In this document: positions 52,771 through 61,567 of the stretch, in pieces
How positions within the stretch are numbered: the first letter of the stretch is position 1
Layout: the number at the start of each line of letters is the position of its first letter
NCBI GenBank assembly: GCA_018613055.1
Contig: JAGGQZ010000018.1
Coordinates: forward strand, 74,831-138,830
DNA: 64,000 nt
Direction of reading: 5' to 3'
Source: Chryseobacterium sp. ISL-80
GTDB lineage: Bacteria; Bacillota; Bacilli; Bacillales; Cytobacillaceae
Notes under the pieces: model-generated
What the model saw: the letters and a program-made list of their open reading frames with translations, nothing else
Databases searched by the model: none
What the model was told of the DNA's origin: nothing
Translations under genes and position numbers: made by a program

Positions 52771-52972
52771 AGCTGGTACCTCCTTATATATTGTTTTGAT
52801 AAAACTATATGTTAAACGCTTGGCGATTTTTAATAAACAACTTTTATATTATAACATATTTTAAGGTCATATTTCGCACGGAAAATTACGCCTTTTGATC
52901 TTTGTAACAACAGAGGGACTCTATTAACTGCCATTCACGGGCCAAAGGACAAGGAAGAATCATTTGAAAAAA

Positions 52973-53031
52973 CCTCCACGACCCGCACCGCCATTTTTTC
53001 TGCGGTCGCATACCGTGGAGGCCTTCTACAT
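52973..53031 (-). terminator. Terminator of the rhodanese gene
   Basis: On the minus strand CCTCCACG and CGTGGAGG close a long hairpin with an inner GACCGC/GCGGT pairing, followed by TTTTTTC. Confidence 0.8.
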
Positions 53032-53048
53032 TACTTACTCCTCAAGTT

Positions 53049-53894
53049 TCACTCTTCCCCGGACACAGGATTTTCTTTATATGAAACCCAGTCGCTATAA
53101 CTGCCGGCATACAGTTTGACATTTTTGAATCCAGCTTCTTTCAGGGCAATAAAGTTGGGAGTTGCCGTCACTCCTGATCCGCAATAAACGATGACAGGCT
53201 GGTTCCGGTCAAGTTCTGCAAACCGCTTTTCCTGCTGTTCCCTGGACTTAAAGGACCCATTATCCAGACCCTCCATCCACGGTTTATTGATGGCAGTCGG
53301 AATATGGCCCGCGACTCTGTCAATGGGCTCTTCAATTCCTTTATAGCGCCTGCTTTCCCGTGAATCGATCAGGACTGCGTTTCCTGATCCATTGAGCGCT
53401 AGATCCCTCACTTCTTCATAGGATGCCAGCATATCTTTCTTTTCTGTTAAGCTGTATGTTGTTTTATCATATTGCGGCATGGTTCGATCAGTTGGATAGC
53501 CTTTCTTTTCCCACCCAGCGAAGCCACCGTTCAGGATATACACCTTTTCATGCCCAATGTATTTCAGGACCCACCAGAATCTTGATGCAAAAGCACCTTC
53601 CTTGTTATCATAGGCGATAATGGTTGTTTCATTGCCAATTCCAACAGCCTCAAGTTTATCTTTAAACAGGTTCATATCAGGAAGCGGATGCCTGCCGCCG
53701 TGCTCACGTACATCACCTGACAAGTCCTTTTCAAGATCGAAATAGACTGCTCCAGGAATATGACATTGTTCATACTGATGTCTGCCCTCTTCTGGATCCC
53801 CAAGCTTGAACCGGCAATCCACCACTCTTAGATCCTTCTCGTCAAGATGCTCTCTGAGCCAATCATTGTCTACATAGTTTTGCAAGGAAACCAC
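53049..53894 (-). CDS. Two-domain sulfurtransferase (rhodanese / 3-mercaptopyruvate type)
   Basis: A 281-residue protein with an inactive N-terminal and an active C-terminal rhodanese domain. The catalytic Cys is in IVYCGSGVTATPNFIAL; CGSGVTA is typical of mercaptopyruvate or thiosulfate sulfurtransferases. VVDCRFKLGDPEEGRHQY and the linker GGFAGWEKKGYP are conserved. It follows dynA and a small Cys-rich gene in the same direction with a 4-nt gap, probably one operon. Confidence 0.92.
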   Translation of the reverse strand: MVSLQNYVDNDWLREHLDEKDLRVVDCRFKLGDPEEGRHQYEQCHIPGAVYFDLEKDLSGDVREHGGRHPLPDMNLFKDKLEAVGIGNETTIIAYDNKEGAFASRFWWVLKYIGHEKVYILNGGFAGWEKKGYPTDRTMPQYDKTTYSLTEKKDMLASYEEVRDLALNGSGNAVLIDSRESRRYKGIEEPIDRVAGHIPTAINKPWMEGLDNGSFKSREQQEKRFAELDRNQPVIVYCGSGVTATPNFIALKEAGFKNVKLYAGSYSDWVSYKENPVSGEE

Positions 53895-53897
53895 TCC

Positions 53898-54083
53898 TCA
53901 GCTTTTAGTTTTAGCCATCAATTTCTTCACATGTTCTTTAGGATCCCAACAGGCAAATTGATAGTGGCTCTTCGTCTCATAACCTAGCCTGCTGCAATGA
54001 TAGCTCATTTTCCCATCCTGTTTTACTGCCTGGAAATTAACACATGTTGCACATGCATGGAATCTATTGCCGCTCATGCTCAC
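53898..54083 (-). CDS. Small Cys-rich (zinc-finger-like) protein, YpbS-like
   Basis: A 61-residue protein with FHACATCVNF (C-x2-C), YHCSRLGYET and FACWDPKEH, so four Cys plus His could bind zinc. The GTG at 54083 is chosen because AAGG lies 7 nt upstream; a TTG at 54089 (4-bp overlap with dynA) and an ATG at 54077 are alternatives. It sits between dynA (ypbR) and the rhodanese gene, the place of ypbS. Function unknown. Confidence 0.7.
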   Translation of the reverse strand: MSMSGNRFHACATCVNFQAVKQDGKMSYHCSRLGYETKSHYQFACWDPKEHVKKLMAKTKS

Positions 54084-54085
54084 AA

Positions 54086-57000
54086 TCAACCCTTATAGTC
54101 GTTTTCAATCTTTATCAGTGCTTGTTTAACCACTTCGATTGAGAAATTCTCTTCAAGCGCAGAGGTGATTCCTTCATAATATTCATTGATTTGTTCTGAG
54201 AAGTCATTTTGTACTTTTTCGAACTCCATCTTCATTTCTTGCAGATAATGGTCTTTCAATCTTGAATTCTCTTCTTCTAGATATTTCCCGGCAGGCTCGT
54301 GTAAAAGCTGTTCCAGTTCCTCTGCCATATATCTTTTTTCATTTTTCTCAAAGAACGACTTCGGATTTTTGAACATCCCAAGCGCTTTCTTGAAAATGGC
54401 ACGGTCGATGCTTTGGTAAGCTGTGTCAAACTCAATTCCAGACAGTGGTCCATTTTCAGTAACTGAAATGGATACCGAAGAATTAATTTTTGACAGTTCA
54501 GCTATCAGTGCTTGTTGGAACTCCTTGAGCAGCTGGGCAATATGGTTTTCAACCCTTAATGAAGTTGCACGCATCTCCTGTGCCAGGTCATATCCAATAC
54601 TCTCAAGCAAATCATCCAAAGCTGACTCCAGAGCCTTCTTCAAATTTCGTCCATCATCCTTCAAAAGCGCAGGATTGAAGGCTTCCCTGAAGAAGTCACC
54701 AAAACGGATGAAGACACGCTGGCGAATATAATATGTCAGTTCGTCCGCCTCCTGTTTCAAACGCTCTTCAAGGATTGCTGAATTTCTTTTGGCCAGCACA
54801 GCCAGCATCACTTCTTTTTCGGATAGCAGGTTTTGACGTTTTTCAGCCTTTGCTGCCTTGTCTTCCTCTGCCGAGCGGATCATTTCTTCAATCATGCTGA
54901 CAGCCTGGTGCCATTTCGCCTCGGCAGACTCGATAGCCATGTTCATCAGGTCATTGGCAATGAATCTGTAAAACGCTTTTTCAAAGGCGTTAAAGAGCTG
55001 GTCTCCGCCACTTTCCGGCTGCAGTTTTTCATTTAGTCCTTTCAAGCTGGATACCGGGAAGAGATGCGGGTTCCTTATGCCGTACTGAACAAGCTGACCT
55101 TCTACATATTCCAGAACAGCATCCTGTTCTTCCTCTGAGTTCGCCAAATCGACTGCATTGACGATGAAGAACATTTTATCCAGTTCAAAGCTGTCCTTTA
55201 CCCTGCCAAGCTGAATCAGGAATTCCCGATCCGCTTTTGAAAAGGCATGATTATAATAGGTGACAAAAAGTATGGCATCAGAATTCTTGATATAGTCGAA
55301 GGCAACTCCGGTATGGCGCGCGTTGATTGAATCAGCACCTGGAGTATCGACAAGAGTGATTCCTTCTCTTGTCAGCTCGCAATCATAATAGACTTCGATC
55401 CATTCAACAAAACATGATTTCTCCTCTTGTGCTACATACTCCCTGAAAGAATCCAGGCCAACGGATAACTGCTCACCGAATTTATCCCTGAAATGATCAA
55501 AGCCCTTCGCAAACGCCTGAAGAAAAGAGTAATGGGTCTTTTCTACAGCACTATAACCGCTGTCTTCCCATTTAATGGTTTTGATTTGATCGATCGCTCG
55601 CTCGAAATCTGTAATATTTTCGCCGAATAACCCAAGCGAACGCTCAAGTTCTTTCGTGAGTTCTTTATCCGTCTTGATTTTAACAATGACTGAACCATGT
55701 GGATGTTCTTGCGTCACTGGTTTGATTTTATTGATTGCTGCCGTTGTCGGGTTTGGTGATACCGGTAAAAGTCTCTCCCCTACCAGCGCGTTGGCAAATG
55801 AGGATTTTCCAGCACTGAATGCACCAAAAAGGGCAACAGTGAATTCCCTTTCTTTGATCCGAGCAGCTTTATCCTTCAATTCACGAGCAATTTTTTTGAG
55901 TCCAGGAATCCCTTCTATCTGTTCAGATGTGAAGTTCAACTTCCCTACCAATTTCTTTTGCACTTCATGAAATTGTTCTATATCATTACCTTCCTGCTCA
56001 CTTGAAGATACCTGTTCCTTTACAGTTTCAACTTTTTCGTTTACGAGTTCCGGAGTGCCGGGATTCAGATTTTTGATCACTTCCGGCTCATCCTCGTCCG
56101 CATGGAAAAGTCTTAAATCCTCGTCTTGAAACTGAATTGGCTCTCCATAAAGAATTTCAGAAACTTGCCTGCTGTTCTCGGCCATTTTTTCCCTGATTGC
56201 GGACAAACCTGCCCAGGCATCCAAAAGCTTAACGTATTTCTGTTCCTTTTCGACAAGTTCATTCACTTGCTCATCATCATTGACTTTTACATATTGAAGG
56301 AACATCTCTTTAATTGATTCGAGCTCTTTTCGCGCAAGGTTTTTCAGAGCCTCAGCAACATCATTTGTATAATTCAGGACATAATCACCTGACAGTCTGG
56401 CGCCAGGCTTAACTGCTCCAGACAGCAATTCTTCACCAAAATCCACCTTGAAACCATTGGCAGCTGCCTGAAGATCTGGTTGTGATAATTGGTGCTTTTT
56501 AAATAGCTTTGTCAAAAAGTCCTTGATATGCCAATTCAGCTGCGATTGGACCTTTTCCTCCAGATCCTGATAAAAACTGGCCAATCTAGCCGCTCTTTCC
56601 TGTTCGGTTTTTTGTTTTGAAAAAAACAAGCCTACTTTAAAATCTGGCTGCCTCGCCTGCAGGTAGGATTCTGCCAGCTCCCTTGTCTGGAATGGCATAA
56701 GATATGCATTCTTCAGGATGTCATTTTGGCCGGACCTGAACTCTTGTTCCGGATCTTGCTCCATTTTAATTTTAGCAATCTGGCTTCTTATTTCGTCAAG
56801 TTCTTTTGATAGCTGCTGCCTGTCGCTTTCAGAAAGATCAGCGAGAATAGATTCATACTGGTCAATCTGAGCCGAAACATCCTGTTTTAGGCGGCTTAAA
56901 TGATCCTCTGAGAGCTTCTCCAGGGACCTGAAGATGGAAACAGGCAAAATTTCCGCCCTTTTGCTTTTCCGCTCAATGATGAATTCACGAAGCTCTTCAA

Positions 57001-57748
57001 ATTGGTTAAAGGGTGATTCAGGAACTTTCAACGACGTATAAAAAATGCCAGAGTGCTTTACTCCCCAGTCTGAAAAAGAAGCTTCCACACTTTCCTTAAA
57101 TTGTTCGAAAGAGAGCTCGGCATCCTGATGCTTGTCAACCTGATTGATAATTAAATAAAGCTCTTTTCCTGCATCAGTCAGTTCCTTCGTAAAAAGAAAG
57201 TTCAGCTCTGATTGCACATGGTTATAGTCCATGACATAAAAAACAATGTCTGAAAGATGTAGAGCCGATTCTGTCGCTATCCGGTGGGCATCATCCGTTG
57301 AATCAATCCCAGGTGTATCCATGATGACAGCCTGCTGCAGGAATTCCGCACCGTTATGGCTGATTTCGATCGCCTGGATCTGGTCACCATCCTTACAATA
57401 GCCTTTGACCGTTTCATAATCATATGGAGCAGGATAAAGCGTGGATCCGCCGTTTTTGAAAAAGACCTTTGCATATTCTGCTCCTGATTTAATTTTCACC
57501 AGATTTGCACTGGTAGGGATCGGACTTGATGGCAGGATATTCTCGCCGATCAATTTATTGATCATGCTCGACTTACCTGCAGAAAAGTGGCCGCAGAAGG
57601 CAATCGAAAATTCCTCCTCAACCGCTTTCCTCCCCAGTTCCCTGACTTTTTCCGCACTTTCCCCATCTTGATTCGCTTTTAATAAATTATATAGAGATAA
57701 TATCTTCCCGAGAAGTTTATGTTCTTGATGTGCTACAGTCTGGCCCAT
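54086..57748 (-). CDS. dynA: Double dynamin-like GTPase DynA
   Basis: A 1220-residue protein made of two fused dynamin modules. The first has GHFSAGKSSMINKLIG (P-loop, about residues 52-67), MDTPGIDST (G3) and IINQVDKH (G4). The second has GAFSAGKSSFANALVG near residue 640, VDTPGADSINARH and IVNAVDLAN. Long coiled-coil stalks follow each. DynA of B. subtilis (YpbR) fuses membranes and protects them against stress and phage-caused damage (family knowledge). Length and the ypbQ neighbour agree. It is the first gene of a dynA-ypbS-rhodanese run. Confidence 0.95.
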   Translation of the reverse strand: MGQTVAHQEHKLLGKILSLYNLLKANQDGESAEKVRELGRKAVEEEFSIAFCGHFSAGKSSMINKLIGENILPSSPIPTSANLVKIKSGAEYAKVFFKNGGSTLYPAPYDYETVKGYCKDGDQIQAIEISHNGAEFLQQAVIMDTPGIDSTDDAHRIATESALHLSDIVFYVMDYNHVQSELNFLFTKELTDAGKELYLIINQVDKHQDAELSFEQFKESVEASFSDWGVKHSGIFYTSLKVPESPFNQFEELREFIIERKSKRAEILPVSIFRSLEKLSEDHLSRLKQDVSAQIDQYESILADLSESDRQQLSKELDEIRSQIAKIKMEQDPEQEFRSGQNDILKNAYLMPFQTRELAESYLQARQPDFKVGLFFSKQKTEQERAARLASFYQDLEEKVQSQLNWHIKDFLTKLFKKHQLSQPDLQAAANGFKVDFGEELLSGAVKPGARLSGDYVLNYTNDVAEALKNLARKELESIKEMFLQYVKVNDDEQVNELVEKEQKYVKLLDAWAGLSAIREKMAENSRQVSEILYGEPIQFQDEDLRLFHADEDEPEVIKNLNPGTPELVNEKVETVKEQVSSSEQEGNDIEQFHEVQKKLVGKLNFTSEQIEGIPGLKKIARELKDKAARIKEREFTVALFGAFSAGKSSFANALVGERLLPVSPNPTTAAINKIKPVTQEHPHGSVIVKIKTDKELTKELERSLGLFGENITDFERAIDQIKTIKWEDSGYSAVEKTHYSFLQAFAKGFDHFRDKFGEQLSVGLDSFREYVAQEEKSCFVEWIEVYYDCELTREGITLVDTPGADSINARHTGVAFDYIKNSDAILFVTYYNHAFSKADREFLIQLGRVKDSFELDKMFFIVNAVDLANSEEEQDAVLEYVEGQLVQYGIRNPHLFPVSSLKGLNEKLQPESGGDQLFNAFEKAFYRFIANDLMNMAIESAEAKWHQAVSMIEEMIRSAEEDKAAKAEKRQNLLSEKEVMLAVLAKRNSAILEERLKQEADELTYYIRQRVFIRFGDFFREAFNPALLKDDGRNLKKALESALDDLLESIGYDLAQEMRATSLRVENHIAQLLKEFQQALIAELSKINSSVSISVTENGPLSGIEFDTAYQSIDRAIFKKALGMFKNPKSFFEKNEKRYMAEELEQLLHEPAGKYLEEENSRLKDHYLQEMKMEFEKVQNDFSEQINEYYEGITSALEENFSIEVVKQALIKIENDYKG

Positions 57749-57846
57749 TCCTCAAACTCCTTGTGACAAAATTGTGAATATCTTTATTTTATACGATTTT
57801 TCGGTCTTTTCCTATAATTACATTATTTCCGGAGCAAAAAGAAAAA

Positions 57847-57865
57847 CCCGGACATCATGTCCGGG
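57847..57865 (-). terminator. Terminator of the Fur-box small transcript
   Basis: On the minus strand CCCGGACA-TGA-TGTCCGGG is a perfect 8-bp stem followed by TTTTTC. It lies 27 nt past the stop of the 28-residue ORF and would also end any read-through from ypbQ. An 8-bp ATTGAAAT/ATTTCAAT pair (57871-57897) precedes it. Confidence 0.88.
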
Positions 57866-57892
57866 CCGCGATTGAAATGATATTTTTTAATT

Positions 57893-57979
57893 TCAATGAG
57901 GTTTTAATACATTGCTCAATACATATTTCATAACTAAGGAGTAAGCAGCTATCGTCGAAACTACTAGCATGGAAACCAT
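57893..57979 (-). CDS. 28-residue hydrophobic small protein behind a Fur-like box
   Basis: The ORF reads MVSMLVVSTIAAYSLVMKYV followed by LSNVLKPH, one probable membrane helix with a basic end. The ribosome site is modest (GGTG 8 nt upstream of the ATG). It has its own near-consensus promoter overlapping an iron-box-like sequence and its own terminator, so a dedicated transcript of about 180 nt is likely even if the ORF is not translated; an FsrA-like regulatory RNA is the alternative reading. No family recognised. Confidence 0.6.
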   Translation of the reverse strand: MVSMLVVSTIAAYSLVMKYVLSNVLKPH

Positions 57980-58036
57980 TTATACGACACCGTCCTTGAA
58001 GTTCTTTTGATTGAGAACTATTTTCATCCTAAGGAA

Positions 58037-58065
58037 AGTGTAGCATTATTGATTATCATTTTCAA
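58037..58065 (-). promoter_or_regulatory. Sigma-A promoter overlapped by a Fur-box-like site
   Basis: On the minus strand TTGAAA (58065-58060), a 17-nt spacer and TACACT (58042-58037). Across the -35 and spacer lies TGAAAATGATAATCA (58064-58050), which agrees with the 7-1-7 Fur box TGATAATNATTATCA at all but two defined positions. Iron repression is the expected outcome (inference). Confidence 0.65.
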
Positions 58066-58075
58066 TGAGAAGAGG

Positions 58076-58645
58076 TTAATTGTCACACTTCTTTAACAAA
58101 TTCGGCAGAAAACGCCGCTGATCGGTAAAAGCGGATTCATATTTTGTCAACTCTTTCAAAGCCTTTTCCTCAGCAGGAATCCTGATTGAAAGGATCAGGA
58201 TGTTCAAAAGTGTGAAAAGTGCCATCGTAATATAGGCATTGAACATCAGGGGTATGACCAGGATTTCAATCGCGACGATCAGATAGTTTGGATGCTTGAT
58301 GATTTTATAGGGGCCTCTCTTAACGACTTGTGCTCCGGGAAGGATGATGATTTTTGTATTCCAGAACCTTCCCAATGAAGCAAGTGCCCAGATCCTCATA
58401 CCCTGGGCGAATAAAAACAGCGCCAACAGAACAGGCCAATAGTCTGACAGCTGTTTATTCAATAGCATCACTTCGGCAATAAGAAAGAGAAAAAAAGCAG
58501 TATGGATCGCCACCATAGCCGGATAATGACCCTGCCCGAATTCCATTGCCCCCTGGCTTTTCATCCAGGCCTCGTTTCTTCTGGCAATCAAAAGTTCCAT
58601 TATTCTCTGGAAAATAATCAATCCGACAAATAGATAGAATAGCAC
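58076..58645 (-). CDS. ypbQ: Isoprenylcysteine-carboxyl-methyltransferase-family protein, YpbQ/BpsB
   Basis: A 189-residue membrane methyltransferase with about five spans. The C-terminal SAM-binding part has VKRGPYKIIKHPNYLIV (RHPxY-like), followed by IPAEEKALKEL. In B. subtilis this protein O-methylates the alkylpyrones made by BpsA. Its ATG follows bpsA by one base, so the pair is an operon as in the model organism. Confidence 0.92.
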   Translation of the reverse strand: MLFYLFVGLIIFQRIMELLIARRNEAWMKSQGAMEFGQGHYPAMVAIHTAFFLFLIAEVMLLNKQLSDYWPVLLALFLFAQGMRIWALASLGRFWNTKIIILPGAQVVKRGPYKIIKHPNYLIVAIEILVIPLMFNAYITMALFTLLNILILSIRIPAEEKALKELTKYESAFTDQRRFLPNLLKKCDN

Positions 58646-58646
58646 G

Positions 58647-59732
58647 TTACTCCCACCTCATTAACAGCAGCTCCGAACTAAACCCTGGCCCAAGGGCGGC
58701 TCCCAGGCCAAGATCGCCCTCCTTAGCAGATTCCATGAATCTTTTTAGCACATAAAATATTGTCACGGACGACATATTCCCGAATTCTTTCAGGACGTCA
58801 AGCGAGGTTTTAGTCATGTCTTCCGGCAGTTTCAATGCTGAAACATAGGCATCAATAACCTTCTTGCCGCCAGGATGGGCAATGAAGTGGTCAAGGTCCC
58901 GAACATCCAGTCCATTTGTGTTCAAAAACCTCAGTACATTGGGCTGAAGCCAGCTTTCAATTATAGTAGGTATATCCTTTGAAAATACAACATAAAGACC
59001 TTCATTTTTCACATCCCAGCCCATGACATCCTCCGAATCTGGCATTGTCGTAGATTGAGTTCCAACTATATTTGGAGCTGCATTCTTTTTGATGACTTTT
59101 TCATAGCCAGAATCATCACCGCAGACAAGAGCACATGCAACTCCGTCCGCAAACAGAGAAGTCCCGATCAGGTTGCTTTTTGACCGGTCATTTCGCTGGA
59201 AAGTCAGGCTGCATAGCTCGATAGACAGTACGAGGACTTTTGCCTTTGGGTATGCAAGGCAATATTCATAGGCACGCGACAATCCTGCCGCTCCGCCTGC
59301 ACATCCGAGGCCCCATATCGGAATCCTTTTAGTATATTGTGAGGACGGCAGGACATTCATGATTCTCGCATCAATGCTCGGCGTTGAGAGCCCTGTACTG
59401 CTGATTGTAAAAATAGCGTCGATGTCTTCAAGATGGATTTCATTTTTCAGGAAATCACCATTCTTCAAACAGCTTGTGATTGCCTCCGCACCAAGCTTTA
59501 CAGCCGATTCGATATACGCATCATTTTTTTCCTCAAATGTATGGTCTACTTCGAACCAGTCCAGATCCCTGGCAAAATGGCGCTTCTCAATCTGGCCATT
59601 CTGGAATACAGAAAGCAGACGGTGTATGTCCTTAAAGGACTCTTTAAATAACTTTTCGGCAAAGTCCATGACTTTCTCCTGCTCAATTGAATACGGCGGA
59701 ACAGATTCTGCGATGGATATAATTCTGGGCAT
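58647..59732 (-). CDS. bpsA: Type III polyketide synthase (alkylpyrone synthase, BpsA/BcsA)
   Basis: A 361-residue chalcone-synthase-like enzyme condensing fatty acyl-CoA with malonyl-CoA to alkylpyrones. Catalytic triad: Cys in WGLGCAGGAAGLSRAY, His in FIAHPGGKKVI, Asn in EFGNMSSVTIFY. GLGAALGPGFSSELLLM is the C-terminal family block. The ATG at 59732 follows GAGGAG with standard spacing; the 14 codons before it are not homologous-looking. It forms bpsA-ypbQ with the next gene. Confidence 0.94.
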   Translation of the reverse strand: MPRIISIAESVPPYSIEQEKVMDFAEKLFKESFKDIHRLLSVFQNGQIEKRHFARDLDWFEVDHTFEEKNDAYIESAVKLGAEAITSCLKNGDFLKNEIHLEDIDAIFTISSTGLSTPSIDARIMNVLPSSQYTKRIPIWGLGCAGGAAGLSRAYEYCLAYPKAKVLVLSIELCSLTFQRNDRSKSNLIGTSLFADGVACALVCGDDSGYEKVIKKNAAPNIVGTQSTTMPDSEDVMGWDVKNEGLYVVFSKDIPTIIESWLQPNVLRFLNTNGLDVRDLDHFIAHPGGKKVIDAYVSALKLPEDMTKTSLDVLKEFGNMSSVTIFYVLKRFMESAKEGDLGLGAALGPGFSSELLLMRWE

Positions 59733-59825
59733 GACAATACTCTCCTCACATATATGTACGGTTACTTTTTCCATTTACCCGGAGAGTATGCAGTCAAACA
59801 AGCATTGATTGAAAACGAAAAAAAA

Positions 59826-59851
59826 GCTCCCCCCGTGATGGAGGAAGCCTA
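59826..59851 (-). terminator. Terminator downstream of the SDR gene
   Basis: On the minus strand GGCTTCCTCC pairs with GGGGGGAGC (wobbles included) and is followed by a T8 run. It lies about 170 nt past the SDR stop; no gene is recognised between. Confidence 0.7.
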
Positions 59852-60022
59852 ACGTTTTGAAGGAGTTGCTGTGCAAGTTCATTATACAATGCCGTTCAGT
59901 CCAGTACATTATAAAATCTTTACCAGTTGACATACCAGCAGAGGGACTAAAAGTTGTGATCACGTCTCCGCAAAAAACACGTTCCCATTCTCTGATAGGA
60001 GCACGTAATGAGGATGTCCTAT

Positions 60023-60796
60023 TTAAAAACCATGAATGGTCATTCCCCCGTCAACAAATAAGGTTTGTCCTGTTACATAATTTCCGGCGTCTGAGCTTAG
60101 GAAGACGACTGGCCCCACTAGCTCCGGCAGCTCCCCGATCCTTTTCAATGGTGTAACGGCGAGGATGTCTTTCACATATGCTTCATCTTCTAAAAGCTTT
60201 TCAGTCAAGGGTGTCTTGAAATACCACGGGCCAATGGAATTTACATTGACGCCGTATTGGCCCCATTCCATTGCAAGGACTTTTGTCATCTGCATGAGAG
60301 CTGCCTTTGTTGCGGCATATACGACGCCTGTCCTGAGAGCCACCTGGCCGGCTACTGACGCAATATTGATGATTTTTCCGCCGGAGTGCTGGTTTTTCAT
60401 GATGCGGCCAGCTTCCTGGGACATCATGAAGGCGGATTTCAAATTGGTGTCCATAATCTTTTGCCATTCCTCATCCGTCGCATCCAGAGCTTTAGAACGA
60501 ATATTCATTCCTGCATTATTTACAAGAATGTCAATCTTTCCCCATTTTGATTCAATCTCAGCAATCGCAGTATGTATTTGTTCCCTTTCCGTTACATCCG
60601 TCGGAAGTACAAGAGCTTTCTTTCCTAATTCCTCAATCAATCCTGCAGTTTCGGTGAGGTCTTTTTCCGTTCTGGCAAGAATTGCAACATCAGCGCCGGC
60701 TTCAGCCAGCCCGACCGCCAGTGCTCTGCCAATTCCCCGGCCTGCACCCGTGACTATTGCCGTTTTTCCGCTTAAATCAAATGAAGGTAAGAACAT
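60023..60796 (-). CDS. Short-chain dehydrogenase/reductase
   Basis: A 257-residue SDR of the glucose-dehydrogenase/FabG-like group. NAD(P)-binding TGAGRGIGRALA (residues 15-26), VNNAGMN, catalytic Ser in NIASVAGQ, YAATK (Tyr/Lys pair) and GPWYFKTPL. LARTEKDLTET after beta-2 has an Arg that favours NADP(H). The C-terminal GQTLFVDGGMTIHGF is typical. Substrate unknown. Single gene with a downstream terminator. Confidence 0.92.
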   Translation of the reverse strand: MFLPSFDLSGKTAIVTGAGRGIGRALAVGLAEAGADVAILARTEKDLTETAGLIEELGKKALVLPTDVTEREQIHTAIAEIESKWGKIDILVNNAGMNIRSKALDATDEEWQKIMDTNLKSAFMMSQEAGRIMKNQHSGGKIINIASVAGQVALRTGVVYAATKAALMQMTKVLAMEWGQYGVNVNSIGPWYFKTPLTEKLLEDEAYVKDILAVTPLKRIGELPELVGPVVFLSSDAGNYVTGQTLFVDGGMTIHGF

Positions 60797-60880
60797 TCCT
60801 ATCAGCCTCCCTATTTAAAATTTCTTTCATTTTACCATAGCGCAGCTGCCTTTTGTTGTATGTACACCTAAACAAAAAAA

Positions 60881-60898
60881 AGCACCCTACCTGGTGCT
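60881..60898 (-). terminator. Terminator of the zinc-ribbon peptide gene
   Basis: On the minus strand AGCACC-AGGTAG-GGTGCT is followed by TTTTTTT; it overlaps the stop codon. Confidence 0.85.
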
Positions 60899-61025
60899 AG
60901 TTGTTCTCATCTGGCTGCTTCTGCACTTCAATCCAGATCTGTTTTTCGGCTGCTTCCCCGCAATTCATGCATATCCTTTTTTCATCATAAATAAGTCGGC
61001 AATGATCACAATAATACTTCTGCAA
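60897..61025 (-). CDS. 42-residue zinc-ribbon peptide
   Basis: A small protein beginning LQKYYCDHCRLIYDEKRICM then NCGEAAEKQIWIEVQ. Two C-x2-C pairs (CDHC, CMNC) 11 residues apart make a compact zinc ribbon. The TTG start has GGAAGTGA a few bases upstream; a GTG at 61034 would add three residues. It has its own terminator. No family name recognised; the short form suggests a protein-protein or nucleic-acid contact rather than an enzyme. Confidence 0.65.
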   Translation of the reverse strand: MQKYYCDHCRLIYDEKRICMNCGEAAEKQIWIEVQKQPDENN

Positions 61026-61129
61026 TGATTTCACTTCCCGAAAAAATGTTCTTTCTGCCAGTATATTAAGTTCAATCGGAATGGTGATACTTTTTAAGAC
61101 TTGCCTTCTTCAAATGTCAAGCTTCCCTG

Positions 61130-61300
61130 TCACACAGCAGTTTCTGCATTTGGCTATATGCTCACAATTTCACAATTTTATTTTCACAGATTATTCACAT
61201 TTACCCCTCGCAGCATGTGACTTAAATCACTGTATTGACGCGTTTTCACCATTAACATAGTAAATATGTCAGGTATGAACAATTTGTGAACTGTCCGAAA
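61130..61300 (+). promoter_or_regulatory. Oxygen-response region upstream of the cytochrome oxidase operon (FNR- and ResD-like sites)
   Basis: TGTGA-CTTAAA-TCACT (61216-61231) is close to the FNR/CRP palindrome TGTGA-N6-TCACA. Just right of it TTGACG (61235-61240), a 17-nt spacer and TAGTAA (61258-61263) make a weak promoter, the setting in which an activator is needed. Several TTCACA hexamers lie upstream (61150-61200), and TTTGTGAAC follows near 61282; both resemble ResD half-sites. Activator identity is inference. Confidence 0.5.
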
Positions 61301-61390
61301 CCATATTTACGTTTCCAAATTGTTTTGTATGATGAAAGTGTACTTATCAATTTATCAATGACTTAAATTATGCGAAGGGAGTGGACCGGG

Positions 61391-61540
61391 ATGGCTCAGC
61401 CTGGAATCGGGAAGAAAACCCATACAAAGGTGGAAGATCGATCTTCCTTGAAAGGAACACTTGCATCCGTTTTCTTATTAGGATTCTTTTTGATTGTCAC
61501 TTGGTTAGGCGTTTATTTCTTATTTGTAGATCGTTTTTAA
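61391..61540 (+). CDS. Cytochrome c oxidase subunit 2A (ba3-type small subunit)
   Basis: A 49-residue protein: a hydrophilic N-terminus (GIGKKTHTKVEDRSSLKG) and one membrane helix, ASVFLLGFFLIVTWLGVYFLF, ending VDRF. This matches the small subunit IIa of ba3-type oxidases in sequence character and in position, 27 nt before subunit II. GGGAGTGG precedes the ATG. It stabilises the subunit I/II core. Confidence 0.85.
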   Translation: MAQPGIGKKTHTKVEDRSSLKGTLASVFLLGFFLIVTWLGVYFLFVDRF

Positions 61541-61567
61541 GAGAGACCAAAAGGGGAGAAAGAAGTT

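Noticed and set aside
59862..59921. Plus-strand ORF starting GTG after AAGGAG (19 codons)
   Set aside because: Short, no compositional or structural character, no promoter or terminator in its direction; probably chance.
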